Origin: Flaveria trinervia | Taxonomy: Eukaryota > Streptophyta > Magnoliopsida > Asterales > Asteraceae | Reading direction: 5' to 3' | Assembly (NCBI GenBank): GCA_025506515.1 | Contig: CM046452.1 | Location: forward strand, 45,881,562-45,945,561 | DNA length: 64,000 nt | In this document: one piece after another, positions 1-10,721 of the stretch | How the letters are laid out: every line of letters begins with the position of its first letter | Numbering within the stretch: position 1 is the first letter of the stretch | Position numbers and translations under genes: made by a program | The notes under the pieces: model-generated | Told to the model about the DNA's origin: nothing | Databases searched by the model: none | What the model saw: only the letters and a program-made list of their open reading frames with translations

Positions 1-1805
1 AGGAAGAAAAGGATGGCTCAGCCCCATAGCTTGAAGAAGAAGAATAGAAGACTAACCTTCATAACCACCACCACTACTACCACCACTACCACCACTCCAC
101 CTACCACCACTACTCTGTCCACTACCACCACTCCACCTACCACCACTACTACCACACCCACACCACCACCACCTTCATCTATATTACCCCCAATCTTCAC
201 CACTACCACCACCACCACCACTAGCCATCCAGCTGCACCATCATCCTCCTCTCCATATACATCTGGATCACCTCTACCTCCCTTTGGGGTAGAGGAACAA
301 CTGTCAGCGCTAAAGCGTATGCTGATGCGTCTGTTAGCGGCCGATGACGAGAAAACTGCACAGATTCATCAGTTAGTGATGATAATGATGAGAGTGATGA
401 AGATGATGATGATGGTGATGATGAGAGTGATGATGATGATGATGGTGATGATCACGAGGGTGATGCTGATGCAGATGTTGATGATGATGAAGACGATTCT
501 TCTGTTGCGGGTGCCGCATCTGCAAGCAAACGGAAGACCAAAAGGACTCAAGATCAGGGTGCCTCCACATCCGCCCCAGTAGCAGAAAAGCAGAGGATAT
601 AGGATAAGAATCCAAACTTTCAGAGGGATGGACATGATGTTGCTCCCCTCCAACAGATCAAGACTCAGCTCACGATGATTCTTGATCTACAGGGTATAGT
701 TAGGAGATCGGTGATGTACACTCCTAAAGAAGGAGAGATCATTCACAATCTCACTGACGAGCAAATTGCAGAAATGTTCAAGCTCAATCCCGATGAGATT
801 GTCAAGGACGCTCCAACTTTTGTAGAAACCAGTGATGACGAGCTGAACGACATTGATGAGATAGAGATCGAGGACGTCACTGCAGAGCACTCCTGAGTAC
901 GTTGACAAAGAGGGAAATGTGGCCCCAATTTGGGTGACTCCCTGGTCGGCGATACCTTTGAGATATTAGATAAGATGGAGCAAGAATCAGAGAAGGTTGA
1001 AGAACAAGCCCAAGCCTCAACCACTGATGTTGATATTAGAAAGGCTGAATGGGCTTCTTGTTTTGAGGAGATCCGAGCCCGACGCGCTGCTCCTAAACAA
1101 ATGTCTACACCAAGCTCTACAATGTGAAGAAACATACAAGGTGTTAGGCAAGATTATCGCGTGGGCACATTTTGATGATCTTATGTATACACGATGAAGA
1201 TATAGAAAGGTATTGAGTACTTTAGATTCCCGCATGATCTAAAGTCTCTACCTGGTTTTGAGCTCAACTAGCTGGCTAAACTGAAGCTGTTATACGCTGA
1301 CCCGAGAGAGATGTCAGGCTGGTTTGAGGCTGCCTTGAAGAAAGAGTACCACACCAGGTGGGTCAACTTCAAACCTCAACAACCTACAAGGTATATAAGA
1401 CGTTCTGAAGTTGATCCCATAACTGAAAGCCAAAGATAGTGCTGAAGTGGAGTTCTCCATGAACAATGTCAAAGATCCCTCTACGGGAGATGCCACAAGA
1501 CTTCACTCCTCACGTCAAATGGTGGTACTATGATTGGAGAACAGGGGAAGCTGTCATAGTTCTGAACAAAGAGGGAAAATGGATACTATCAGGGTATTCG
1601 ACCCGATGTGGCTTACCAACTTGTCAGCTGATGACGTCTACACTCTATACAAGTGGCCACCGTTCTATGAAACGTGGGATATTGTACAAGCCCTCCAATT
1701 CCAAAATGTGATACGGTTTTTCTTTGCATTTGAATACATGCAGGAGTCACAAGAGAGAAAAAGTGCAAGAAGTATGAGGAGGTTATGAAGAAGGTAAGAC
1801 GATAG
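1..1805 (+). pseudogene. 3' gene of E0 (retroelement accessory protein), intron 2 absent, broken by stops and frameshifts
   Basis: This is the 3' accessory gene of the Copia family. Order seen: a basic patch with MAQPHSLKKKNRR (from 13), a Thr/Pro-rich stretch (about 60-240), a short helical segment, an Asp-rich tract (about 370-500, partly out of frame), then the exon-3 domain with LQGIVRRSV near 690, GWFEAALKKEYHTRWVNF near 1318 and REMPQDFTPHVKWWYYDW near 1487. It ends in TAG at 1803-1805, just before the polypurine tract. Relative to element II it lacks most of the coiled-coil segment before the Asp-rich tract. Frame changes near 370, 895, 1130-1270 and 1430 make it non-functional. The exon 2/exon 3 boundary at 609/610 is continuous, although the other three copies carry an intron there. 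Its function is unknown. Confidence 0.85.
605..614 (+). other. Seamless exon 2/exon 3 junction (intron 2 precisely missing)
   Basis: The exon ends ...GATAAGA and the next exon begins ATCCAAAC, joined directly at 609/610. In element II the same two edges flank a 145-bp GT-AG intron (36039-35895, minus). In element III they flank 58534-58678, and in element I 33111-33256. The reading frame runs through the joint as D-K-N-P-N-F-Q. Confidence 0.88.
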
Positions 1806-1830
1806 GTAGATCTAGGTCCAAGGGGGAGTT

Positions 1831-2568
1831 TGTTGATACATATGTACCTAGATTTGGATCTTAATGTAATATGTCTTGAATGTCTTACGCTTATGTAATG
1901 CTTGGGTATTTAATGAAATGAGAATGTTTGGTTGTGATTTATGATGTTTAATATTTCATTAATGAGTTGTGTAATGCATGTTGACTAGATTATATTGGTT
2001 TGTGATTGTTTGAATTGATATACATAATGTTATAATAACAATACATTCAAACTTAGTTAAGTGTAGTTCTCATGCGTCCGACTGGACCATGCGCCCCAAC
2101 AGTGGTCATGCGTCCGAATGGCCATGCGACTGAGTGTCCATGCGCCTAAATAGTCCATATGCCTAAACAACTTCACGCGACTGACTCAGTCGCACGACTG
2201 AACACTCAGTCGTGCGAATAGATCAACTGCATGGCTCAATCGCACGAATGAATCATGCAAATGGTTCAGTCGCACGAATGAGTAACCCTAACCTATAAAT
2301 ACCACCTAATTCGTGGAAAAACGTAAGCATTATACAAACTTCGACTCTAGACGTACCCTAGCCGTCCAGAGACCTCTAAGATCATACTCCAAGTTCATAG
2401 ATTGCAGTAGATCGATTCCTAATCGATTCTTAACGTTAGATTCAATTACATAATATTTTCTACGTGCGTTCTCACTGATTGGATCGCCAATCAAATAGGA
2501 TTCCACAGTATTTGGTTTGGTATACACGTTAATCAGTTAGTACATCGTCCAGTACATGGTCCCTAACA
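1831..2568 (+). repeat. 3' LTR of E0 (738 bp)
   Basis: It begins TGTTGATACATATGTACC directly after the tract AAGGGGGAGTT and ends CCCTAACA, so it has TG...CA ends. It holds the palindromic half-site array (about 2070-2285), a TATA box TATAAATA at 2294-2301 and the downstream R/U5 region. It aligns over its length with the LTRs of elements I, II and III. Confidence 0.9.
2070..2285 (+). promoter_or_regulatory. Palindromic half-site array next to the LTR TATA box
   Basis: This is a run of imperfect inverted half-sites of the types CGACTGAACC, CGAATGGACC and GGCGCATGGACC, in both orientations. Many are joined head to head as in CAGTCGCACGACTG. The array ends about 10 bp upstream of TATAAATA at 2294. 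Equivalent arrays are in every LTR of this family in the window. The position suggests an upstream promoter or enhancer module; binding factors are unknown. Confidence 0.75.
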
Positions 2569-3239
2569 TATTGAACCCCTTGTCAAGCAACTCCTGCAAT
2601 TGCTCCATCAACTCTTTCATCTCGGTCGGAGCCAACCGATATGATGCCTTAGCAACAGGTTGGGCACCCAGTATTAGATCAATCTGAAACTCGATCTCGC
2701 GGTCTGGTGGCACTCCTGGTAAGTCTTCGGGAAATACATTTGGAAAGTCACACACCAACGGTATGTCGGTCAGTTGTAGTGTTGGCGTATCCACATCTTT
2801 CAAGTAGGCCAAGTAGGCACTACATCCACGCCTCATGCACTTTCCCGCCACTGCCATCGAAATCACTTTCGGGATTGTCGTGACTCGATCACCATATACC
2901 GTCACCGAACACCCGTCAGGCGCTGTCAATCGAATCATCTTCTTGTGACACACAATATTCACCTCAAAGTTCGCCAACCAATCCATTCCTAGGACTACAT
3001 CGAACCCCCCTAAGGTCATAAAAAATGGTCTAACAGGAAACTTGTGACCTTCTAGTTCTACGACACAACCTTCTATCATCTCAGAGATTCTGGTAGATTA
3101 ACAATGGCAGTTTCTACATCAAAGGGCGCATCTATATTCTTACTACTAATAGCCAATTTAGCATAGAAAGCAGCAGAAATAAAACTTTTACTAGCACCAG
3201 AATTGAATAACACAAAGGCTAAAGTTTGGTTTACTTTAA
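2569..3239 (-). pseudogene. pol: Gypsy protease and N-terminal RT of G1
   Basis: A retropepsin-like segment with FNSGASKSFIS near 3205 is followed by GGFDVVLGMDWLANF near 2990 and the protease-RT linker VFPEDLPGVPPDREIEF near 2700. It ends at RLAPTEMKELMEQLQELL near 2620, the start of RT. The catalytic triplet reads NSG rather than DSG, so the protease would be inactive. A double stop lies around 3080. The C-terminal continuation is cut off by E0 at 2569. Confidence 0.85.
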
Positions 3240-4568
3240 CGTACCTGACACAACATCGGGGTTTGTCCTAGCCTCCTCTTGCGTCATCGTGAACGCTCTG
3301 GCACTCGCCTTCTACTCTTCAGTCCCGGTCATCTTCTTCCCTGCACCAGAACTTTTAGCCCTCGGCTTCTTGCAGTCCCTGCTCATGTGGCCCTCCCCAC
3401 CACAAGTATAACACCTCCTTACCCCGTAGTTCTTTGCCACATGTCCGGTTCTCCCACAACGGAAACAGACATTGGATCCCACTATACATTCCCCAGTGTG
3501 CTCTCGTCCACATTTAACACACCTCCTCGACCCTGCGCCGGATGTGAGCACACGTCGATCATCCACCCGTGCCCCTTTGTTGCTTGGAGCGGCTCTGCCA
3601 CATCCAAATCATTTCCTGTTCCAGTTCCGGTCACCACCACCTTTCTTGCTGCCTTCAGCCACCACCACAGTCCTTTCATCATACAATCTTTCTGCCAAGT
3701 CAACTACCGACCTAAACGTGCTCGGTCGGGCATAGATCATACACCTACGGACATCCGCCGGCAAGCCCCTGATATATCTCTTGATCTTTCATGACAAGGG
3801 TGTCACTTGATCTAACACCAGTCATGCCATCTCATTGAACTTGGTGGTGTAGTGCTGATGTGTCATGGTTCCTGCCTCCAGCTGCAAGAACTCTCTCTCA
3901 ACTTTGTTCATCTTTCAGTGAGGATAAAACTCCTCAACCACCAGCCTCTTAAACTTTGTCCACTTCATCCCTCCTATCGCCCGACTACCCTCGGCTTGGA
4001 CGATATTGTCCCACTAGCACAAAGCCTAGTCCACAAATGAATGGGCACAAACTTCACCTTTTGGTCCTCTCAGCGCTCGCTAATATTCAGAACAACTTCC
4101 ATCTCACTCACCCATCACTAAGCAGCAGCAGCAGTGCCATTACCATCAAAGGTAGGGGGCTTACATCTTTGAAATGCCCCGTAGTTGTAGCCTCATGTCG
4201 CCTCCGGTGCAGGCTCTTCTTCGTCCTCTTCTTCTTCGTCATTCGAGAAAACCTTCTCAGTCTCGGGCCGTTTCCCTTCGCCTGTAGGCCTACTCCTCTC
4301 CTTCCTCTCCCCTCCCGTACAGATTTTATCACTTCTGTCACTACATATGGTAGGATTGTCTGCATGACCTGATGCACTTCCCCAACTACAGCCTCCTTCA
4401 CCGAGGCCCTTAAGTTAGCACTCTCATCCCCGCCTCTAGATGAGGGGTCTCAGGTTCTTCATGAACCACCTTTTTGTCTCTTGGCCTTCCTTTTATGGCT
4501 CGTGGTTCAGCACCACGTCCACCATAACCTCCACCACGTGAAGCCTTCAATGATCTACCACCGGCCAT
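3240..4568 (-). pseudogene. gag: Gypsy gag of G1 (degenerate)
   Basis: The start ATG is at 4568-4566 and is followed by MAGGRSLKASRGGGYGGRG, a Gly/Arg-rich N-terminus. The central part encodes the usual retrotransposon gag segment but is frameshifted around 3800-4110. The C-terminal part (about 3566-3312) contains zinc-knuckle motifs, including CYTCGGEGHMSRDC (intact CCHC) and CFRCGRTGHVAKNY, in which the last Cys is Tyr. Gag would form the virus-like particle and package element RNA. It lies directly downstream of the LTR and primer site on this strand. Confidence 0.8.
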
Positions 4569-4924
4569 CCTCTAACACACTATAAGATTCAAACACCAAC
4601 ACAGTCATTCAAGGGAATAGCTCAGTTTATGTCAAGTATAGTAAGTCCCTAATTACAGTGGCCAGTTGTGATTAGCCACTTACTTTACTTTTCATACCCC
4701 AAGCATTACCTATCCTAAAAACATCAGTATCTAAATCTACTAATAGCACACAGAACAAATCACATAACATGTGCACATAATGCCGGTTAACATTAAGAAA
4801 ATACCTGATAGTACGCAGCTACTTGGACTGGCATCCCTTCCATTTCCGTCCCATTTTTAGTTTAAGTTTAGGTTTATTTTAAAATTTTACCCATTTCACT
4901 TAAAATTTAGCTCTGATACCAACT

Positions 4925-7139
4925 TGTAAGGCTTCTTTCCCGAGACGCTCATAGCTGGTCATTCATTGCACATAAAACATATATTTTCATTAACTTAATG
5001 GAAACATTGCAGCGGAATCATTAAAACAGACATCACATTTCATTATAAAAGCTTTTGCAAAACAATACATCATTATAAAATTACAAAATACATGTTGCAT
5101 TACATCACAAAAGCATTTTAAAAATGGATGCCATGTAAAAAGAGCCAAGTAGCTGCCCCCGTGCCATCCTCAACAACCTTTAGCTGCCAACTGGAAACAC
5201 ATAAAGGTCAGCGTTGCTGAGTGAGTTCAAGTATTAAAATAAAACATACTTTACTTTCGTTAAAACCGTTCTTTACTTTCTTTCAAATCATACTATACCG
5301 TTGTACATGATCACACATCATACGTACACATAGATAATAACATTATTATCTTCTTTACTATTCATCACTTTCTTTCTTTATCTCTGTAACTTTTTCCGGA
5401 TCAGTGTCATCAGCTATACTCCAAACGTATGCACAAAGCGGGTACTGGGCCGAAGATGATAAATGACTTCCATAATGCACAAAGCCTGGCACTAGCACCG
5501 GGGCAAGAGACAAAGATCCCTATTGTATACTACACCACAAACGTATGCGTAAAGCGGGTACCGGGCCAAGATCATAAATGACTTCCATAATGCATATAGC
5601 CTGGCACCAGCACCGGGGTGAGTAATTACTATAAACCATGTATTATATCACTGGTCAGTCACAAAGACTGGACCCCTACATGTATCCTTAACGGTTAGCT
5701 AAACCACACACAGTTGAGCTTACGACATTTTAGAGCCATACACCTCCGTACATTTTGCTTGCAAGCCTTTCATTACTTTCTTTTTCATTAATGTAGGCAT
5801 TCTATCATTATGGTTCTCTTTTCATTATCTTTCACTTTACGTTACATAATACTTTATCATTTATTTTACAACTATAATGCGTAAAACCACGAGAAAGATA
5901 AACATACATTACAGGAACATAAACATAATCATACAAAACATCGCCATACAAGGCACCATCACACATGCATAACAATCATGCAACATACCATCATGCATAA
6001 GCATCAATCATACATCATACATACTATGCCCATCACATCACCTTTCACTTCAAAAAGTCAACTTACTATACCCCCTGGAACATCCCAACTCAAAGCCTAC
6101 ATCACACTTTTCCCCAAAATCAGAAAATAATCTAAGTCTTTAGGCGCATGAACACTATGCAGGCGCTTGAGCACTATACAGGCACATGGCCTTTCAGACG
6201 CATGAGGAACACTTAGGTGGATGGGAAACTTTTAGGTGCATCAGCACTATTGGGGCGCATGAGCAACACTTAGTCTATTTTGGGCAATTCGAGCCGCATG
6301 AGCACTATGCAGGCGCATGAGTTCCTAGGCGAATGAACTATATGTGTTTATGAACACTTAGTCAATTTTAGACTATTTCTAGGCGCATGAGTACTATTCG
6401 AGCGCATGAGGTTTTGGGCGTATGGGATACTTAGGCAGTTATTTTCAGTTGGGCGCATGACCTACTATTTGGGCGCATGGGCAGACTGTATCACACATAA
6501 ACATCATAATTCAATCCCCAAACATCACCTATCATGTTTTAAGCTTAAATCAGACGTTCTAAGCCTTAGAAACACAATCATAACAACATCAAACACATAC
6601 ATAGCCCAAAATCAAACCCCACCCAAAATCATACACATAAACACATACGGGCACAAAACCGAACTTTTATAAGAAGTTCATACATGTATTTCCAGCCCCA
6701 AAGTAGTTTAAAACAAGTAAAAAGAGGGTTCTAGAACTCACTTTTGCAGCCTCTAGTTATGACTTCTTCAAAAACCATTTGCAACAGAGTTCAACCGCCT
6801 AGAAACCCACCAAAAACACACACCTGAACACATACAACATACATAAGCATACAACTGAGGATAAAACCAGTTAAGAACACCATAAACACACGAATTCTTA
6901 CCTTTAATTCGAACTTCTCTTGATGTTCTTCAAGAAGCCGAAACTTTCTGCTCTGCTTCTTTCTCTCTTAAAAATCCCGAATGAAAAGGTGTAGGCAGAC
7001 AACATAGGTGGCTATCACCTTTTACACCCACTTTTCAAACATTTTGTCCTTTTAACATTTTTAACCTTTCCATTTGGGTTAAATAGCTTTTCTTTATTTT
7101 TCCTCACTACTAACTTTAAAAGAATAACTGGGTGTTACA
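4925..7139 (-). repeat. Gypsy LTR (2.2 kb), shared between two internal regions
   Basis: On the minus strand it starts TGTAACACCC at 7139, a common chromovirus LTR start, and ends GCCTTACA at 4925. A polypurine tract with ACGAAACC and AAGGGGAGTGG lies just outside the start (7140-7175), and a tRNA-Met primer site just outside the end (4921-4910). It is therefore bounded by a 3' internal end on one side and a 5' internal start on the other. It contains a short near-repeat (about 5415-5510 and 5535-5625) and a CGCATG-rich array at 6140-6490. No coding function is seen. Confidence 0.85.
6140..6490 (-). repeat. GGCGCATGAGCACTAT-type array inside the Gypsy LTR
   Basis: About a dozen degenerate copies of GGCGCATGAGCAC, AGGCGCATGAG and related words occur with spacings of roughly 20-35 bp. 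The word CACTATTGGGGCGCATG (6245-6261) also occurs exactly in both LTRs of Copia element II (from 34799 and about 61219). The array lies in an AT-rich LTR and stands out by its CpG content. Confidence 0.7.
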
Positions 7140-8907
7140 AGTCCACTCCCCTTATATAGGTTTCGTCCCCGAAACTTGTTATTCCTCAAACAATCGTGGG
7201 TAATGTTGTGTTATCTCCTCTTTAGTCTCCCACATAGAGTCAGATCCCTTCCTGTGCTTCCACTATACACACACAAGAGGAACCATTTTATTCATTAACA
7301 TCTTCTCTTTACGATCAATGATTGCCACTAGTTGCTCCACATACTTGAGCCATTAATCCACCTCGATATCCTATAGTGGGACAATCATATCCTCGTCTGA
7401 TAAGCACTTTTTTAGATGAGATACATGGAATTTCAGATGAATTCTACTTAACTCATCTGGTAAGTCCAATCTATAGGCCACCTCTCCTACTCTAGCAATG
7501 ATTCAGAAGACCCTATGTATCTTGGCCTCAACTTGCCTCGCTTTCTAAACTGAATGATACCCTTCCAAGGTGAGACTTTCAACATAAATCTATCTTTAGC
7601 TGCCTTCATAAAGGCTTTGATCCTTTCCAGCTTCTCAGTCAGAGTTAAGATAATCTTCTTTCAATGCCTCATCTTTAAACTCCTTCACTTGCTTCATCCC
7701 ATGAGAGGTCATGCTTAACTGGTAAGCTTTCACCCGAATCGGTTAGAATCTTTCCTTTCGGCTAAGGGCATCCGCCACCACGTTGGCTTTGCCCGGATGG
7801 TAATGGATCTCGCAATTATAGTCTTTTATGAGCTCCAACCATCTCCTCTACCTCATGTTTAAGTCTTTCTGCTTGAAGAAGTACTTCAAGCTCCAAGTCA
7901 TGAGTAAGGTAATTAACCTAATGAACTTTCAACTGTCGGGATGCGTAGGCTAACACCTTTCCTCTTTGCATCAACACACATCCCAATCTCGAGTAGGAAG
8001 CATCTGAATAAACCACCAAATCTTCTCTTCAATCGGGTAACGACAAGACTGGAGCTTGAGTCAACCTCGCTTTTAACTCCTCGAACGCCCTCTCTTGAGC
8101 TTGACCCCATACAAACTCTACATCCTTCCGGGTCAACTTGGTTAGTGGAGAAGCGATCTTGGAGAAGTCTTGAATGAATCTCCTATAATAGCCCGCCAAA
8201 CCCAAGAAGCTACGAATCTCGAATGGCGTCTTTGGTGACTTCCATTGCATCACTGCCTCCACGTTTGTCGGGTCTACCATAATCCCCTTCGGATTCACCA
8301 TGTGACCCAAGAACTGAACCTCGCGCAACCAAAATGCGCACTTGGAGAATTTGGCATACAGTTTCTCCCTTCTTAGCATCTCCAACACCTCTCATATATG
8401 ACGGGCATGCTCCTCCTCGCTCTTTGAATAAATCAGGATATCATCAATAAACACAATCACGGATTTATCTAACATCGGCCGACACACTCGACTCATTAAG
8501 TCCATAAAAGCAGCTGGCGCATTGGTCAAACCAAAAGACATAACAAGAAACTTGTAATGTCCATAGCATGTGCAAAAAGCTATTTTAGGAATATCCTGCT
8601 CCTTTACCTTCAACTGATGGTAGCCAGATCGAAGGCCTATCCTCGAGAACCAACTGGCACCTTAGATCTGATCAAACAAACTTCATTCTCAGTAACGGAT
8701 ACCGATTCTTCATTATCAGCTTATTCAAATCATGGTAGTCTATACACATTCTCATACTACCATCTTTCTTTTTCACGAATAAGACCGGAGCACCCCACAG
8801 AGAGATACTCGGTCTAATGAACCCCTTGTCAAGCAACTCCTGCAATTGCTCCATCAACTCTTTCATCTCGGTCGGAGCCAACCGATACGGTGCCTTAGCA
8901 ATAGGTT
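7140..8907 (-). pseudogene. pol: Gypsy pol of G2: RT, RNase H, integrase C-terminus with chromodomain (internally deleted)
   Basis: On the minus strand the RT runs from about 8905, with RLAPTEMKELMEQLQELL, then KKDGSMRMCIDY near 8770, a variant catalytic box VFIDDILIYSK near 8460, and GLAGYYRRFIQDFSKIASPL near 8190. RNase H-like and tether sequences follow to about 7740, including the end-of-RNase H motif ADALSRKE. The core integrase is missing. The sequence then resumes in an integrase C-terminal segment (LPDELSRIHLKFHVSHLKK near 7450) and a chromodomain-like tail near 7300. Many stops interrupt it. The chromodomain and LTR type point to the Tekay/Del chromovirus branch. It ends in the polypurine tract next to the LTR. 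Confidence 0.8.
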
Positions 8908-9502
8908 TGTTGGAGCATATATAGTCATATATAGTGTGTCCGTCGCTTGTCGAATAGTCTAGACTTAATGTAATACACCTGATATGTTGTAAACACATGA
9001 AACTGGGTCATTCGTAGGAGCATATGCGAATGAGACTCAGTCGTACGACTGAGCCATGCTAATGGACCAGTTGTGCGACAAAGAGATGCGATTAGGGCAT
9101 TCATAAGACTGAACCATAAGAATGGTCCAGTCGCACAATTGAACCATACGCATGGTCCAGTCGTACGACTGAACCACACGCATGGTCCAATCGCACGAAT
9201 GGGCCCAGTCACATCTAATATGGGCCGAGGCCTATATATACCAGTTTCAATGTGTAAAGAGATTAAGGATCTGAGAGGGAGTCTGCTAGGGAGCCTAGGG
9301 CTGCCGAATGAGAGGGGAGATCATGCTCGATCTCCCTTGCCAAGACTCTTGATTCTTATGTTGTAACGAGCTTGTAATCATTAGGTTTTATCAATGAAAC
9401 CAATCTTTAATAGTTCGTGTTAGTTATTTGACTTTTGGTTTTGGTTGTTTATCCTTCCATCAAGAACACGCTCGGACGTTTACCGATCCGGCCGACTTCA
9501 CA
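8908..9502 (+). repeat. 5' LTR of IV-a
   Basis: It starts TGTTGGAGCATATATAGTC and ends GACTTCACA. A palindromic half-site array fills about 9015-9225, immediately followed by a TATA-like CCTATATATACC at 9231. The last 100 bp read AAGAACACGCTCGGACG and on to the LTR end. Confidence 0.88.
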
Positions 9503-10721
9503 ATTGGTATCAGATCTAACAATCATTCTAGCAACCCGAGCTCTTGATTTCTAGATCTAATTTCAGATCTTGACGTTAAACCCACTTCGTGTTCTTCTTG
9601 TTTTGCTTAGTTCTTGTTACGTGTGTTGTTTCTATTTTAAAATCGAACTTGAAACCACGTTCCCATCACCCTTTCGAATCTGATGATGTATATTTTGTTT
9701 CGGTTCATGTAAAATTCATCAAATTAGGGTTTTGGGCAGCCCTGGCGGTTGCAGATTTGAAAATCTGCGTGCAGACCCGTTCATGCGACTGGGCCATGCG
9801 AATGGACCATTCGTACGACTGGACCCTGCGAATAGACCATTCGTACGACTAGACCAGTCGTATGTTCAATCGTGCGACTGGACCAGTAGTACGTTCAATC
9901 GCACGAATGAGCCATCCGCATTGAATCATCCGCATTTGTTCCAGACCAAAAAAAGGAGTCTGGAACAGCTTCTTGCATAGATTTGAGGTTGAGCAAAGCA
10001 TATTCACCCTGAGGTTCTTTTGTCAAATAAGTTCGATGGATACCCCATTATTCGTCGGGCTTCCAGAATAGGTGAATGTAGTTGGAACACGAAAAAGAGG
10101 AGAGAAGATGTCAGCAGTCGGTGCTGATTTTGTGGGGTAGTCAGGAGCATCTGACTACTTATGGGCCAATCAAGTTATATTTATCCGCACAGAAAGGATT
10201 CTCATTCTTAGGGGGAAATCCATGTATAGAGAAATTGAAGAAGCAATTAGAAAGTGATGATGTTAGCAGGTTTCTGATGATAAATCTACGTGCATGCTGA
10301 TTTGTTTGATATTGTCAGCTGTGGATTGGAACCTTCAACCTTTTGCCCAATACACCGTGTGAAGACGCTAGGAGAGCACAATGTCTATATATTGGGATAT
10401 GCAGAATGTGAGGGGGAATTTCTGAAGGTGTTGATGTTAATAGGTTAGCCTGTGTGAAGATTGAAGCAATGGAATACTATTCGTATCATTATCTGGAAAA
10501 ATCAGTCATATGGGGAATCTTGCTGCTATGATGGTGTTCTTCAAAGTAAACGAAAGCTATTGTGCCTAAATTCATTTTCAGGGATGTGGTAGTAACCTGA
10601 CGGATTGGCAACATTGGCTAATATGGTTTTCGTTTGATTCTATTGGCAACCAGAGCAAAGATTGATTGAAGATTGTAAGAGGTGTTATCTACTATTCGCA
10701 AGCAACGCCCAAGGGGGAATT
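9503..10721 (+). other. Internal region of IV-a (non-coding)
   Basis: It starts with the primer site TTGGTATCAGATC. A second half-site array lies at 9780-9940. Three polypurine-like tracts occur (TTAGGGGGAAAT at 10208, AGGGGGAATT at 10411, AAGGGGGAATT at 10711), and the corresponding tracts are kept in IV-b. The longest open frames are under 100 codons and include array sequence, so no protein is called. Confidence 0.75.

Larger units (their letters stand above)
1..2568 (+). mobile_element. Element E0: 3' part of a large Copia (Sirevirus-like) retrotransposon
   Basis: The window opens inside the 3' gene of a Copia element whose gag-pol lies off the left edge. What is visible is the Thr-rich and Asp-rich part of the 3' gene, its C-terminal domain, a polypurine tract (1821-1830) and a complete 3' LTR (1831-2568). 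It matches elements I, II and III closely at protein and LTR level, and its LTR start is of the same subtype as element II. The right boundary is a sharp switch into minus-strand Gypsy RT sequence at 2569, so E0 inserted into that Gypsy element. The matching TSD would lie outside the window. Confidence 0.9.
2569..4924 (-). mobile_element. Gypsy (chromovirus-like) internal region G1: gag, protease, start of RT
   Basis: Read on the minus strand this follows the 5' LTR (4925-7139). A primer-binding site complementary to tRNA-Met (TGGTATCAGAGC, 4921-4910) comes first, then a gag start at 4568, CCHC zinc knuckles, a retropepsin-like region and the beginning of RT. It stops at 2569, where element E0 is inserted just after the residues LLDKGF. 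The rest of RT, RNase H and integrase would lie left of the window. Numerous stops show it is dead. Confidence 0.85.

Noticed and set aside
18..221. Val/Gly-rich open frame antisense to the Thr-rich tract (similar ones at 32205-32402, 36582-36818 and 57683-57898)
   Set aside because: Mirror image of ACC/ACT repeats on the coding strand; no independent gene evidence.
373..615. His- or Met-rich frames across the GAT/ATC runs (also 32826-33008, 36108-36314, 58246-58428)
   Set aside because: Shifted readings of the Asp tract trinucleotide repeat.
9030..9220. Palindromic repeats considered as a CRISPR array
   Set aside because: Repeats are degenerate, lack uniform spacers and lie in plant LTRs.
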